Positions 48,468 through 60,132 of a stretch of 64,000 bases of DNA are shown piece by piece. Below the pieces are notes generated by a model that was not told the DNA's origin, did not search any database, and saw nothing but the letters and a program-made list of their open reading frames with translations. The DNA is from Luidia sarsii (taxonomy: Eukaryota > Echinodermata > Asteroidea > Paxillosida > Luidiidae). Where the stretch lies: assembly GCA_949987565.1 (NCBI GenBank), contig OX465103.1:363045-427044 (forward strand), in the 5' to 3' direction. A program made the translations under genes and the position numbers. Within the stretch, counting starts at the first letter, position 1, and each line of letters starts with the position of its first letter.

Positions 48468-48875
48468 CAGAGACGGAGACAGAGACAGACACAGGCACAG
48501 ACAGAGACAGAGACAGAGACAGAGACACAGACACAGACACAGCCACATACACAAACATAGGGAGAGAGAGGGAGAGAGAGGGAGAGAGAGGGAGAGAGAG
48601 GAAGAGAGAGGAAGAGAGAGAGAGAGGGAGACAGAGGGAGACAGAGGGAGAGAGAGGAAGAGAGAGGAAGAGAGAGCGAGAGAGAGGGAGAGAGAGGAAG
48701 AGAGAGGAAGAGAGAGAGAGAGGGAGACAGAGGGAGACAGAGGGAGAGAGAGGAAGAGAGAGGAAAAGAGAGCGAGAGAGAGGGAGAGAGAGGAAGAGAG
48801 AGGAAGAGAGAGAGAGAGAGGGAGACAGAGGAAGACAGAGGGAGACAGAGGGAGACAGAGGGAGAGGAAGAGAGA
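48468..48875. repeat. GAGAGGGA / GACAGAGG array with ~108-bp higher-order period
   Basis: An initial ACAGAGACAGAC part is followed by GAGAGGGA and GAGAGGAA runs. GGGAGACAGAGGGAGACAGA blocks recur near 48628, 48722 and 48820, giving a higher-order repeat of about 95-100 bases. Confidence 0.85.
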
Positions 48876-49855
48876 ATCTTACCAAAATATGTAAGGTAGG
48901 GATGTGCATTATAACATGCTTCTGAAGGCTCGGTGGCCCAATGTAAAAGTGCTATTACAAATGGTGCGCTAAGCCTAGCTTTCAAGGAACCCGATATGAC
49001 AAATGGTATCCTCCACTCACTCGATCAAGCCCAACAAACAAATCCAGCAACCAACAACTCTATATTCCAGATATTGACTTGCTTCTTGCACGGCAGAGTC
49101 ACTGCGTGGCATTACTGAACTCAATCGATTGCGATGGATTGCAGCCATAGCTAGATGCAGGTTTGATATAGACAATACCGAAATCAGTATACCAGTATCA
49201 ATATCATACAGACATCAGGATCATTCAACACATTATTGTCGCCCAAGTGGTAGGCATTTGTGTTAAGAGTATAACCTGCATCACCTTTGATGATAATTGC
49301 AATCAATCACCTATAGCACACATACACGGTAAACGTCGGTCACTAGAAGATAAACAACATTCTAGGAATGTTTCCGTATATGGTTTTGACAGCCCTTCCT
49401 TTCCGTTCTTAGGGAATCGATTTCAAAAGGGTTCAACAGTATGATCTACCTTGGATGCTGCAGACTTGTTTTCATCCAATGCCATTGGATTGAACTCATT
49501 GTTTTCGATTTTGTAATTCCATTTTACCAAATTGGAGTCCGAATTGGATTCAAATCAACTCAGCTCGGCGAAACTGTATACAGGAGAATGTCCTCGAGAA
49601 TTGTGGAGACGAGCTTTCAATACAAGGGACGAAATGAAAGAGTCCGATGCAATGTTGAGATGTTGGGCGAAAAGTATTGGCTATGATTCGCTTTACACTT
49701 GGTCTGATTAGAAATGCTGTGGGGTTGAGATGACGTTTTGACCAACACCATCACCGACCAGATGGTAGTCATACCTCCCAGCATTTGCATGTGGATCAAT
49801 GAGAAGATGATGAGAGTGTGAATGAAAATGATGTTAATACGATGCGGTGACTTAC
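48876..49855. other. No supported exon
   Basis: Unique DNA. A 39-base phase 1-1 open block at 48893-48931 on the minus strand (CYNAHPYLTYF) has an AG before it and GTAAGA after it, but it is too short to support. Confidence 0.4.
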
Positions 49856-50056
49856 CAAGAGGTGCCACGTTGGAGTAGACGAAGCTAAGTATGTCGTAGC
49901 GACCCACTGTCCCATACCAGCGCACATACACGCTAGGTTGGCTTGACATGAGATCCCGGTAGTCAGTGTCGTTCGTTCGTACTCGAAGCAGCAAGGGAGC
50001 CTGAGAGGTATAACCATCCCTAATCTCCAGCATCCCCGATGGTTGGATCCCAACGC
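49856..50056 (-). CDS. CUB domain, C-terminal part (exon, phase 1-1)
   Basis: A 201-base exon encodes VGIQPSGMLEIRDGYTSQAP, LLLRVRTNDTDYRDLMSSQP and SVYVRWYGTVGRYDILSFVY. The order L-x-I-R-D-G, an LL, a Ser-Ser turn followed by Y/V-V-x-W, and a closing F-x-Y is the second half of a CUB beta-sandwich. The acceptor is GACAG|GC and the donor G|GTAAGT, both phase 1. Joining the upstream exon at 53.2 kb gives an uninterrupted frame (NRLLLNILG, then VGIQPSG). CUB domains mediate protein or ligand binding outside the cell, often beside LDLa and EGF modules as here. The usual cysteine pair of this half is missing. Confidence 0.78.
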
Positions 50057-51114
50057 CTGTCAGGACAAACAAGAACTATACCATTATTATTCCCTTCACA
50101 ATGGTTTCACCATCTGAAGACACTTCGTCATACACGTGTTCGTCCTTATCACGCAGCCTTCTAGAAAGGTTCTCAATTATGGTTATATAAAGTTTTCCAA
50201 TACCCATGTTACCCCCATCATCGATATGTCTATCTTCTTAAGAAATGTCTTGGAAGAATCGAACATTTCATCCGGAGGCACCGATGTTTCGATGCTGCTC
50301 TTTATTTTGGGGAACTATCCCTGTGATGGTCACAATAATTGGTATAAAAACACATCCCAAAACATTACTAGAAATATCAAATAATGCCCCGAATCTATAA
50401 AAAAAAAAAAAGGAATCAAATGAACGAAAATGAGATTGGTAATCCCCAAAGGAAGCCATGAATAAATCCACTGTCCATCACCCTGCTTCTATAAATCTGC
50501 CTTTCTATCTCTGTCCTCTTCTCCATCTCTCTCCGGCACTCTCTGATTACCTACACGAAAAGGGGAAGGATAATGAATCAAGGATGCTACTGAGGTTTTC
50601 AACTCAGCACCTTGTACTAATTAGGATGGATTGGTATCCGCACTCAGGCTGATAGGCTTATCAAGGCGGCCGTCGTGCCCCCGACCACACATACATACAC
50701 CCGTTTCCTGTACGAGGGGGAAATCTAGGATGTAGGGGTTGTAAATGATGGATGACGAGAGGGCAGTGACAGGCTATAGGGCAATACGAGCATCGTACAG
50801 TACAAGCTGTCAGCAAAGTACCAGGTCAGCACTGACTCAGACCCATGCCCAGACTAGCTCACTCTGAAATTGTTCTCCCACAGGAGCACATAGCAGGCTG
50901 CTGTTCATGTATACGCGACATAAACAGGTATACCGATGTGTTCCGTGTAGGTTGGTTGGCATATCCATTGCATGCTACTTTTATTGCATCTAGTGTATGT
51001 TTCATCAACCAATGATGAAAGACCATTAATGTACATTGCAATGTGGCATAGGTACAATTACCACGCACCATAGCGTCCAATATCAAAGCAAGATTTGGGA
51101 TGACATTTCTGGCT
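50057..51114. other. Intronic, no exon found
   Basis: It contains a poly-A run at 50399-50411. No module recognised. Confidence 0.5.
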
Positions 51115-51168
51115 ATGACTGGGCCGAGACCTCTAGCTTAAAGTACCAGCGCTCTTACCACCTAAGTT
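51115..51168 (-). repeat. Possible tRNA-like SINE fragment
   Basis: On the minus strand CTTAGGTGGTAAGAGCGCTG (A-box-like) is followed by GAGGTCTCGGCCC in B-box position. It shares the A-box word with the fragment at 22.46 kb. In the gene's transcript orientation it would lie in the intron between CUB and LDLa exons. Confidence 0.38.
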
Positions 51169-53232
51169 CGTAGATGGCGGTCTCTATCCAAACCTTAACT
51201 TGTGCTTGCCATACATTTGTAAAGGTTTTGTGGTTCTCGAAAAAACGATGGACTCAAAATAGTGAGCTCCGTCCGTCCAACATGACATTTTAAAAATGTT
51301 CGATACATTTTGGTGCTGCAGCAGATCTACAACATTTACCGAACTGTATGCTCATCTGATATAGTTTGTCGGGAATAAAACCATGCCGGACCGCACAAAG
51401 CAGGTAGCTAATATAGGCAGGTCATTTGCCATCGCAGATAGAATGCAAGATTAGCTTAATGCATGCTGTTTCAGATTAGTGGTAAATGAATATTGGTTGT
51501 GCACGGGTAATTGTACTCGGTATAATTAGCAGAGTGTAAGGCATCTCATTCATACATGATTACATTGCAGATTCATCTTACTAGTGTGTACAGTTAATGG
51601 TTGGTAAAGTAACTGCTGAAAGAATCAATTAGAATTAATTTGCGACGAAGGGCGAGTAGAGGCCTATATGTGACATGCTTCTGGTTAGCGAGGGATGTGC
51701 GTGAAGGTGGTGGTCAGTCGGCGACCTTACGCCAGCTCATTGAGTCTTCCTGAACATTCACCAACAGGCTTGCATCCCATCAAATCATCCACAGCCGTTT
51801 GTTGAGTGAAGCGAGTTGTGTGAGTTGGCTCTCTCCTGTGTTCTAAGTAGAGAAGCCTGTACGCAGAACGATGCGTGGACATGAGTTTCCTCTTCTTCCG
51901 AATTGATTAGATTTCGACGAAGCTCTACGATCCCTGCCACCCACACTTAAAATGAATGTTCCATTGTTTGTATGAGTGTTTGAAAATGAAAAACTGCCAA
52001 AAATTAGGCAAGATTTGGCCGTAACATCATTGATGATCCTACATTCTCAAGAAAAGACCTTCTGCGATCCAAACTGGAAAGTATCAATGTTGATACATGG
52101 GTCCGCTAAGCTGGCAGGGTGGACATACATGGGTCGGCTATCAGACCAAGAGGCGTTGGCATGTATTCAACAGCTTTCTATTTGCCTTGTGGAGTCGGCA
52201 CCCCGACTCGGAGTGAGCAATCCAGCGTTGTCCAGCCTAAGCTCAAGCTATCGTATTGACATAGTGGTATACATCTACTAATTCCTTCACATGCAGTCTG
52301 TTTACATCGTATCTTGCGAGCTGAGCAAATGAAACCTGTCCACATCTCAAGTGTCTGGATGTTGATCTTAAAGACATCGCGAGTAGCAAGGCGCTATAGT
52401 CTTGTCTACATTGTGCAGCATTCGTGAGCGTTAGTAAACGGTAAATATCACGGATTCATGTTGACGTCACACGCGTGCGATGGCAAGAATGTTTGCTCAC
52501 ACATCTATAGAAGTAGACTAGTTAATTTTGTCTTCCATGGCGCCCGACCAAACGGGTGTAATCGCAGAACCGTACAGTGCAGACTTGGTAAATTAGATTG
52601 CTGCTTGACAGTACGGGAGAGTACAGGGTGTGTAGGAGATGGAAGGGGTACCTTTTGGTAGTCGTATGAACAGGCCCCAGAGGGGTACCGTAAAGGAGAG
52701 GCTACTGAAGGGTTAGTTGACGACCCGATCAGAGGAGTAGAGGCCAATTGTATAGAGTGCACCTAACCACCAGTACTTTTAACTTCAGAATCGTTCGAAG
52801 CTTCGTGAAATCGACTATGAGGGGAATACAATCGATCATTATCGGGGAATCGATCCCTCAAAAAGATTGAGTGAGTACGATTCCATGATTAGAATCGATT
52901 CTACCCCATTCGGCGTGGAATCGCCCAGGCCATGTATATTAAACATCGCTTGATAAAATCAGGTTGCAAGTCAAAGATCTACTGTATTTTCATATTTAAA
53001 TCAAGCACCAAACGCTTTGATGAAAGATCGCAACCCAAAGCTCCACTTGTGGATTATATTGAATTAAATTATGAAAAATGTGGTAGGAAATCTTGTTTTT
53101 AGGGAAGAATTGTCATGCTCGACAGAGTTGTCCTACTTCAGCATGATGATGACATTTTACTTTGCTATAGGGTGTATGAGAGTCAATTCAAATGGTCCTA
53201 TCAGATGCACACTGGCTACAGCGTGAACTTAC
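51169..53232. other. Intronic, no exon found
   Basis: Unique DNA. Plus frames at 51976-52281 and 52458-52661 show no domain pattern. Confidence 0.5.
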
Positions 53233-53362
53233 CTAGGATGTTGAGTAAGAGTCTGTTGCCTGGTTGGCCCTGCACGTACCACAGGTAGTCCACCCAACGC
53301 GTGTTAGAACCGAGCATGTGGACTGAGATATGTCCGATGTGAGCCACGTTGTACGCTGTGTT
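53233..53362 (-). CDS. CUB domain, middle part (exon, phase 0-1)
   Basis: A 130-base exon encodes NTAYNVAHIGHISVHMLGSN, TRWVDYLWYVQGQPGNRLLL and NIL. The segment W-x-V-x-x-x-x-G-N-x-L-L-L-N-I corresponds to the CUB stretch in which a tryptophan is followed by a turn and a strand of alternating hydrophobics. The acceptor is ATAGTTCAG and the donor CTAG|GTAAG. It starts in phase 0, matching the end of the 56.9-kb exon, and ends in phase 1, matching the start of the 49.9-kb exon. The fold call depends on the joined three-exon product more than on this exon alone. Confidence 0.7.
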
Positions 53363-53591
53363 CTGAACTATCGCAAAGGATATCACACGGAGGAAAGAGG
53401 GAGGCAAGACAATAATGATGAACTGGGAAGAAACGTCATAGATGAGGTTGTTAAAATATTGGCCAACAAATTACGTTTTGAAGAAAAAAAACCGTGCTGG
53501 GCAAAATCGTTTGTCAAACACTATATTTGATCAGACATGTTGAACGAAATTCGACCAAACACAATCCACCACAATTCGAAACCACTAATTA

Positions 53592-53663
53592 ATCTCAGTG
53601 GCCAAGTGGTTAAGATGGCTGCAAGGGAAAATAGGAGTCGCAGGTTCATATCCCATCTGGGCT
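53592..53663 (+). repeat. tRNA-derived SINE head
   Basis: CTCAGTGGCCAAGTGGTTAA (A-box region) and GTCGCAGGTTCATATCC (B-box region) are at tRNA spacing. The 5' part matches the fragment at 15.23 kb at 17 of 19 bases, and both continue with GTCGCRGGTTC. The two define one tRNA-derived family. The anticodon arm does not fold well, so it is not a functional tRNA gene. Confidence 0.58.
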
Positions 53664-54784
53664 GCCTGCCTGGAATTGTTTTAACAAGCAATCGGGCCAA
53701 GCACTGAGTATGTAATACCAGTACCGCGTGGACTTGGGCAAACCCTCATTGCATTGCTCCACAAACAGTTTTTACAAATATTGCCCAACTGTCTACAGGC
53801 ACAGATCGTATACATGTACCTGTAACACATTCCAAAGAAGGAAGCGCCTTGACTACATCTTCATTTAAGATATGCAGGAAATAACCAATCAAGATAGACG
53901 GTCTGTCGTTCTTGGTGGAATTTGGTGGATTGACTTTTTCTGTCATCATGTCGGTAATATTATTCTGTAGCCACTTTTTGTAAACCCCACAGTGTACATG
54001 TTTGTAAAGTTACGGTGAATTGGGACATCAGGTCAGGAGCGGGGGTAGAAAAATAACCAATTTATCGAGCAGTGATTTTGATTTTTGAGAAGCTTATTGA
54101 GGGAAGGCTGACGATCTTGGCTCTAACAATGACATACATTATACAGCCTGATACGCGTCTTTAAGAAGAAATTGACGTCGGAGTGGACTCAGTGCTCTAT
54201 GACATTTAAATTCGTCAGGTCATCTCAAGATTACAGAGTGCGGCATATGATGAAAGCTTTTGTTTTCTGCATGCACAGACCAGGTCAAGACTACCCTTTT
54301 CAAGTGCTAATCCTATGCAGTGACCTCCGACAAGATTATTGCCTATAAGACCGTACGACGAGATAACATGCAAGGACTACTTACTAAGATGCGGATAACG
54401 TGCATATTTTTGAGTTGTGAATGAAGTATCAAAACAACTCCGAGTAGCGGAGAGTTAAACTTGACACAACAGGCAATTCCGACAATGGTGTAATGGGCTG
54501 TCATAGCTGGGGGCCATATACCACTCACCCTTAGCTTCGAACATCGAAGCCTAAATGCAGTATGATTGGTAGACAGGGTGTTCATCCACTACCTTCTTTC
54601 GAACCATATCGAGTGACTGAATCCATTGGTTTACATGACACTCCCGAAGCTCCGTAATCATAGCAATTCTCATCCAGACCCGTGGTTAGCGTCTATTAGG
54701 CGAGAGATCTTAAACAGTTCCCTGAAGGAACCAGACAACTCTATGAGTATAGGGCATACAATGGCTGACAGCAAATCGTTGCTG
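53664..54784. other. Intronic, no exon found
   Basis: Unique DNA, no module recognised. Confidence 0.5.
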
Positions 54785-54844
54785 ATGTAACAGGTTTGGC
54801 TGAATTCGTAACAGGTTTGGCTGAATTCGTAACAGGTTTGGCTG
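54785..54844. repeat. 21-bp tandem repeat, three copies
   Basis: GTAACAGGTTTGGCTGAATTC is repeated, with the third copy diverging after GGCTG. In the minus frame it reads EFSQTCY, repeated. Confidence 0.85.
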
Positions 54845-55849
54845 CATCGAATGAAGTGTAGCCACATAAGTCTGCATAATAGTATGTGTCCAATTGTATA
54901 ACTGGTTAAAAGGAAGAGGAATACCGAGCCATTGGGCCCAGTCTTTTGAATCAGTAAGTCTAGTCAGATATTCATTTTCATCTTCATCGCAACGGCATTT
55001 TTGTTAAACCATTCTCATCAAAACATTCGGATGTGTAAGTGTGGGTTGTTGACTTTAACAACCGTCAAAATTCTATTAATATAACATGGACTTTTTGACA
55101 TAAAATCGGTAGGTTACATTTGCATAATTATCAATCTATATGCTTTTATCAGTCGAGGGATTCTCCACCAATAACATGTTGTATGGTTTTTTTTTGTCTG
55201 GTTTTCTTCAGAAATAATCCTCTATTTTTTTGAAGGAGAAGGTCCTTGCAGAAGACGATCTCCCCTGGGTCTAGATTCAATTTGGGCAGTCTGAGAAATC
55301 TCCAAACAATAAATATGCCTGATATTTAGATCACAGCGAGACCCATCGAAAATGCAGAACTTTTGGTCAGAGGAATATTCACTCCTTTGGGTTTCCTTGT
55401 TTCCTAGATAGACGAAATGAATTTAGAGGAGGCGTCTGGGACACATAGGAGGGTGGAGGGAAATGGAGGAGGGAGGAGAGTTGGGATTAGGCTTGCTGGT
55501 CTGAATCCAGGCACGGTCTCCGCCTCGAGCTGTCTCCCACATATAGCACCGCTGTTGACTGGCTGCAAAAAAAGTGATGAGGAATATTCCAGCAAGCGTG
55601 CGGCCTGGTTGAAATAATAGAGGTTGGCTTGTGGGCAGCGCAGAGCGGTGGGTCTATAGAGAAGCTGTCCAGGGCCAATGACTGGATCCATCGCGTGCAG
55701 GCGAGTGAGCCGTGTCTCGTTCATGTCTTGCCAAGGGCATCTTACAATCTCATCAACGAGCTAGAGGGCCACCGTCCTTCAGCTGCAGTGCTGTAACGAA
55801 TCATAACTTTGCGCCTGACTGCGCTTCCCCTTGTCTCTACCTCTTTCCC
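54845..55849. other. No supported exon
   Basis: Unique DNA. Minus frame 55404-55724 (106 codons) has no module pattern. Confidence 0.45.
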
Positions 55850-55914
55850 TCCCCTCTCCCTCACTCCCTCACTCCCTCTGTATGTCTGTCTGTCTGTCTG
55901 TCCGTCTGCCTGTG

Positions 55915-55963
<49 letters not shown>

Positions 55964-56215
55964 CGCCCCTCTTCATCTCTTTCCAGAACTCTCTTTTCTT
56001 TTCCTTCCTCTCTCCCACTCTTACTACTCTCTTCCTTTCTTTCTTTCCCTCTCTCTGTCTCTGTTTACTTTTGCCGATTATGTGTCTCTCCTTTTTACCA
56101 ACACCCCTTTCTCTCTCGCTGTCTGTCTCTCCCCCTCATTCTCTCTCATCCGGTCTGTTCCTTCTCTCTCCCGGTCTCTCTCGCTCTCTGTCTGTACATA
56201 TCTGTCTGTCTTCGT
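55850..56215. repeat. CT-rich tract with a pure CTGT tetramer run
   Basis: CTCCCTCACTCCCTCTGTA leads into (GTCT)n at about 55882-55968, followed by imperfect CTCTTTCT sequence. Pyrimidine on the plus strand. Confidence 0.85.
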
Positions 56216-56870
56216 CGTTATCTTTCACCGCGCATGGTGGTGCACCGTCTTGCCAGGGGACAGATTGTTCGATTCCTATTCTACCCTTCTCTTCCGGTCT
56301 CCAAGCTCTTCCTTCAACGTCTCCGTCTCACTCTCGGCTATTTATCGTGTCTCCCGAGTCCCCGAAGCCTGTTTTCGTTGGTTTCCCGGCTGCCTTCGGG
56401 TAATCCGAAGCCAGTCAAGTGAGGTTATTATAAGAAGAAGAAGAGAGAGAGAGAGAGAGAAATAAAAGAGGGAAGGAAAGCGCGGGTTGCCTGAAAGAGA
56501 CGAGGAAATTCAACCGACCGCGATGGCCTGCCAAATGGGTCTCACGGATTGCAAAATTACATTTCCTAGCCCCTAGTTATGAGAGACTTGTAGGAACTCC
56601 CGGGAAAAGGGGAAATCTCTGGGATGCTATTTAGGGAGGCATAGAGAGATAGAAATCTGATACGTTATAAATGGCCGCTGTATCGGCCCGGCTTGATATG
56701 GGATGAGGCGTAGGAGAAGGATGGTGTCATGTCTGGACCATTCCTTGAAGATTTATCGCTGAGACAGGATGCTTCAATCGAGGCCGATCAGGGATGTCGA
56801 CCTAATATCATTACTATTAAAGTAATCACTTCAGTCTTTATGAACATATTTTCAAGGATCCAAAGCTCAC
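56216..56870. other. No supported feature
   Basis: Unique DNA with a short GA run at 56444-56462. Confidence 0.5.
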
Positions 56871-56965
56871 TTGAAACCGGATTTCCTGGTATGCGTCAAG
56901 ATATTTGTAGTAGACACGACCATCACAGGGTCCAAGAAGCTGCGTCACATCGCCCTTCGTCATTC
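56871..56965 (-). CDS. CUB domain, N-terminal part (exon, phase 1-0)
   Basis: This exon reads MTKGDVTQLLGPCDGRVYYK and YLDAYQEIRFQ, ending exactly at CAA|GTGAGC, a strong phase-0 donor. That matches the phase-0 start of the exon at 53.2 kb. Taking GACGAG|GA at 56965 as acceptor gives a phase-1 start and 95 bases, which fits the phase-1 end of the exon at 60.1 kb. This acceptor has a fair pyrimidine tract but a G before AG. The alternative CGTCAG at 56991 has the better acceptor but gives phase 0 and would need another exon upstream. The cysteine in GPCDG is the expected first CUB cysteine. The donor and downstream frame are well supported; the exact start is not. Confidence 0.55.
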
Positions 56966-57083
56966 CTCGTCCATGAAGAGTGAAAAATGGCTGACGCAGC
57001 AATAAATTCCCCGAAGAGAGGCCGGTATTATATCTAATGAGCGTTACATGGGCGGTCTCTAGTACTACCCTGTGCAAAGAAAG

Positions 57084-57399
57084 CGTATTAGATGCGGAAT
57101 AGTTGCATGAGCCTTGATGCTGCCACAGGAATGGATGCGCAACAAGTGCGACACTCGTCGTATTAGATGCGGAATAGTTGCATGAGCCTTGATGCTAGCA
57201 CAGGAATGGATGCGCAACAAGTGCGACACTCGTCGTATTAGATGCGGAATAGTTGCATGAGCCTTGATGCTGGCACAGGAATGGATGCGCAACAAGTGCG
57301 ACACTCGTCGTATTAGATGCGGAATAGTTGCATGAGCCTTGATGCTAGCACAGGAATGGATGCGCAACAAGTGCGACACTCGTCGTATTAGATGCGGAA
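57084..57399. repeat. 75-bp tandem repeat, 4.2 copies
   Basis: The unit starts CGTATTAGATGCGGAATAGT and ends AACAAGTGCGACACTCGT. Copies begin at 57084, 57159, 57234, 57309 and 57384. They are nearly identical; they differ mainly at one position (GCTGCCA, GCTAGCA or GCTGGCA), with GCTAGCA in the second and fourth copies. This alternation suggests duplication of a two-unit block. The minus frame reads IPHLIRRVSHLLRIHSCASI repeated because 75 is a multiple of three. Confidence 0.95.
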
Positions 57400-58414
57400 A
57401 GCTCGTGCGCAAGCAAACAAGTATCGTATACGCGCCGCAAAAGTCGCCTCCGCACTAGATAGCAATCTATACATTATGGACGTCCATGGAGGTCGTGTCG
57501 ACACAAGAAAGGATGCATTCTCAAATCAGATCGTATCTAGGCATCATTTTGTCGCATTAGCACGATGGGACAAGGTCTTGTGTTCACTGCCAAACAAAAT
57601 GTTGCCTGTTTCACCAAACATTATAGCAGAAAAGTGATTCAACTGGTTACAAGACGTTCGCTCAAGTAAAGCCTAGATTACATCCTGACCATCCGTCTAA
57701 GAACACCAAACATGAATTGAATGCAAACATGCAAACGGGAAATTCAAAGTGACACGATGTGTGATTCATAGAACTCCTTATTAACCAGTCAGCAAAGATG
57801 ACGAGGTTGAGGGGGATGGGAAAGCCAAATCCCCAAAGACCATGGTCAATCCGATCCAATCTACCCTTCATCCCTTGATGAGTGCTTTTTAATTGGATTT
57901 CACAGGGTAGAGATATATTCATTAGTCTATAGGGTGACTTGTCAGACAAGCATTGGAACCAGGTTGTGATCAATCATCACGGAGCACTCCCTGAATTACC
58001 GAGACGTAATATGTGACCCGGCACAGCATAATGAGGAATAACCCCACTTTTGAGATTTTGAGGTTTTCTTATGATGTGAAAGAGTATACCATTAGCTTTC
58101 AAATGATATCAAAATATAATATCCTCTAATACTTAAAATTTCCGAAAATCCACAAAAAAAGAAGAAGATTGATTTGTAATCGAATTGTGAAGATACTTTA
58201 CCTTCACGCGTTGTTTACTCAAAAAGTGTTTTGGTGGGATAATCCTCATGTCGTTGTGCCGGGTCACATATTATATATAAAACTCATACGTGAGAAGAAA
58301 GACATGTCAAAAAACGGTCTACAGGAACACCTTGGTGCTTTTCAGAGCCATATAAAAACTCACAAAAAGTAGTATTTTCCACATAGATTATTTTTCCTAT
58401 TTTGGGGAAATTTG
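57400..58414. other. No supported exon
   Basis: Unique DNA, AT-rich towards the 15-bp array. Confidence 0.5.
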
Positions 58415-59445
58415 GGCTTAGACAATCTGAGCTTAGACAATCTGAGCTTAAACAATCTGAGCTTAGACAATCTGAGCTTAGACAATCTGAGCTTAGACAA
58501 TCTGAGCTTAGACAAGCTGAGCTTAGACAATCTGAGCTTAGACAATCTGAGCTTAGACAATCTGAGCTTAGACAATCTGAGCTTAGACAATCTGAGCTTA
58601 GACAATCTGAGCTTAGACAATCTGAGCTTAGACAATCTGAGCTTAGACAATCTGAGCTTAGACAATCTGAGCTTAGACAATCTGAGCTTAGACAATCTGA
58701 GCTTAGACAATCTGAGCTTAGACAATCTGAGCTTAGACAATCTGAGCTTAGACAATCTGAGCTTAGACAATCTGAGCTTAGACAATCTGAGCTTAGACAA
58801 TCTGAGCTTAGACAATCTGAGCTTAGACAATCTGAGCTTAGACAATCTGAGCTTAGACAATCTGAGCTTAGACAATCTGAGCTTAGACAATCTGAGCTTA
58901 AACAATCTGAGCTTAGACAATCTGAGCTTAGACAATCTGAGCTTAGACAATCTGAGCTTAGACAATCTGAGCTTAGACAATCTGAGCTTAGACAATCTGA
59001 GCTTAGACATACTGAGCTTAGACAATCTGAGCTTAGACAATCTGAGCTTAGACAATCTGAGCTTAGACAATCTGAGCTTAGACAATCTGAGCTTAGACAA
59101 TCTGAGCTTAGACAATCTGAGCTTAGACAATCTGAGCTTAGACAATCTGAGCTTAGACAATCTGAGCTTAGACAATCTGAGCTTAGACAATCTGAGCTTA
59201 GACAATCTGAGCTTAGACAATCTGAGCTTAGACAATCTGAGCTTAGACAATCTGAGCTTAAACAATCTGAGCTTAGACAATCTGAGCTTAGACAATCTGA
59301 GCTTAGACAATCTGAGCTTAGACAATCTGAGCTTAGACAATCTGAGCTTAGACAATCTGAGCTTAGACAATCTGAGCTTAGACAATCTGAGCTTAGACAA
59401 TCTGAGCTTAGACAATCTGAGCTTAGACAATCTGAGCTTAGACAA
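58415..59445. repeat. 15-bp satellite, about 69 nearly identical copies
   Basis: The unit GAGCTTAGACAATCT is repeated over 1,031 bases with only six base changes that I can find: 58451, 58516, 58901, 59010-59011 and 59261. All copies have the same length, so there are no indels. The period of 15 leaves several frames open on both strands (ELRQS, DNLSL, LSKLR repeats); none has a start, splice site or flank suggesting a gene. Such homogeneity implies very recent expansion, continuing gene conversion, or an assembly effect. Confidence 0.96.
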
Positions 59446-60132
59446 GCGATTGAATGGTGCGGTGTTTAAAAGACGTCGATGTTGGGTGTTTTGGGAAGAA
59501 TGCAATTTGTCTTACCCAGTAACTTTCGAAGCAAAACGAGAAAGATACCATGGACAATGATTAGTGTACACACGTCCTATAATTATGAACATAATTAGGT
59601 ATTGTATTCCCACAATCTTGGAAGCAATTTTCTTATGGAAAACCACAAAGCAGGGCTTCTCAAGATGATAGCAAAACTAAGGGGAACAAACAAGGAGGAG
59701 ATTGAAGAATAGAAAGACCACTACTGTATCAATTAATGTTATGTTTAATTTACGGCAGGTTGTAAGTGAGACGGAAGCAGGACGCGAAGAGCGAAATACA
59801 CAGCAAGACGCTACGTGAGAAAAACTGGGTAAGTATTCCTCAGTATTTGCTTTAGGGACAACCAGTGTACGAATTGGAATGAACATTATACACGTGAGGT
59901 ACGAAAGGTACACGTGCAAAGGTACGGTTGGGTGAAGCACCCATTAGGAGTCAATGGGTGCACCTACCAAAATAATATTTGTAAAAGATGCTCAATGAGG
60001 CTACAGAGTGACGGAGAGATAGTTGTTCCATGGATAAAGCTAGATCATGTCTAATTAGATTTGTCACGCATGTTTTCTTTCAATCGATTGAGGGCGCTTT
60101 CCACATTCTGAATGTTTACTGCTTTCAATTAC
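59446..60132. other. No supported feature
   Basis: Unique DNA between the satellite and the first CUB exon. Confidence 0.5.

Noticed and set aside
48893..48931. A 39-base phase 1-1 micro-exon on the minus strand
   Set aside because: AG and GTAAGA flank it, but such pairs occur by chance and 13 residues carry no recognisable module.
57084..57399. CRISPR-like array
   Set aside because: The 75-base units are contiguous near-identical copies without unique spacers, in an animal genome.
58360..59560. A pentapeptide-repeat protein (DNLSL or LSKLR repeats)
   Set aside because: The period of 15 bases forces five-residue repeats in every frame. The homogeneity is at the DNA level, with no synonymous bias, which points to a satellite.
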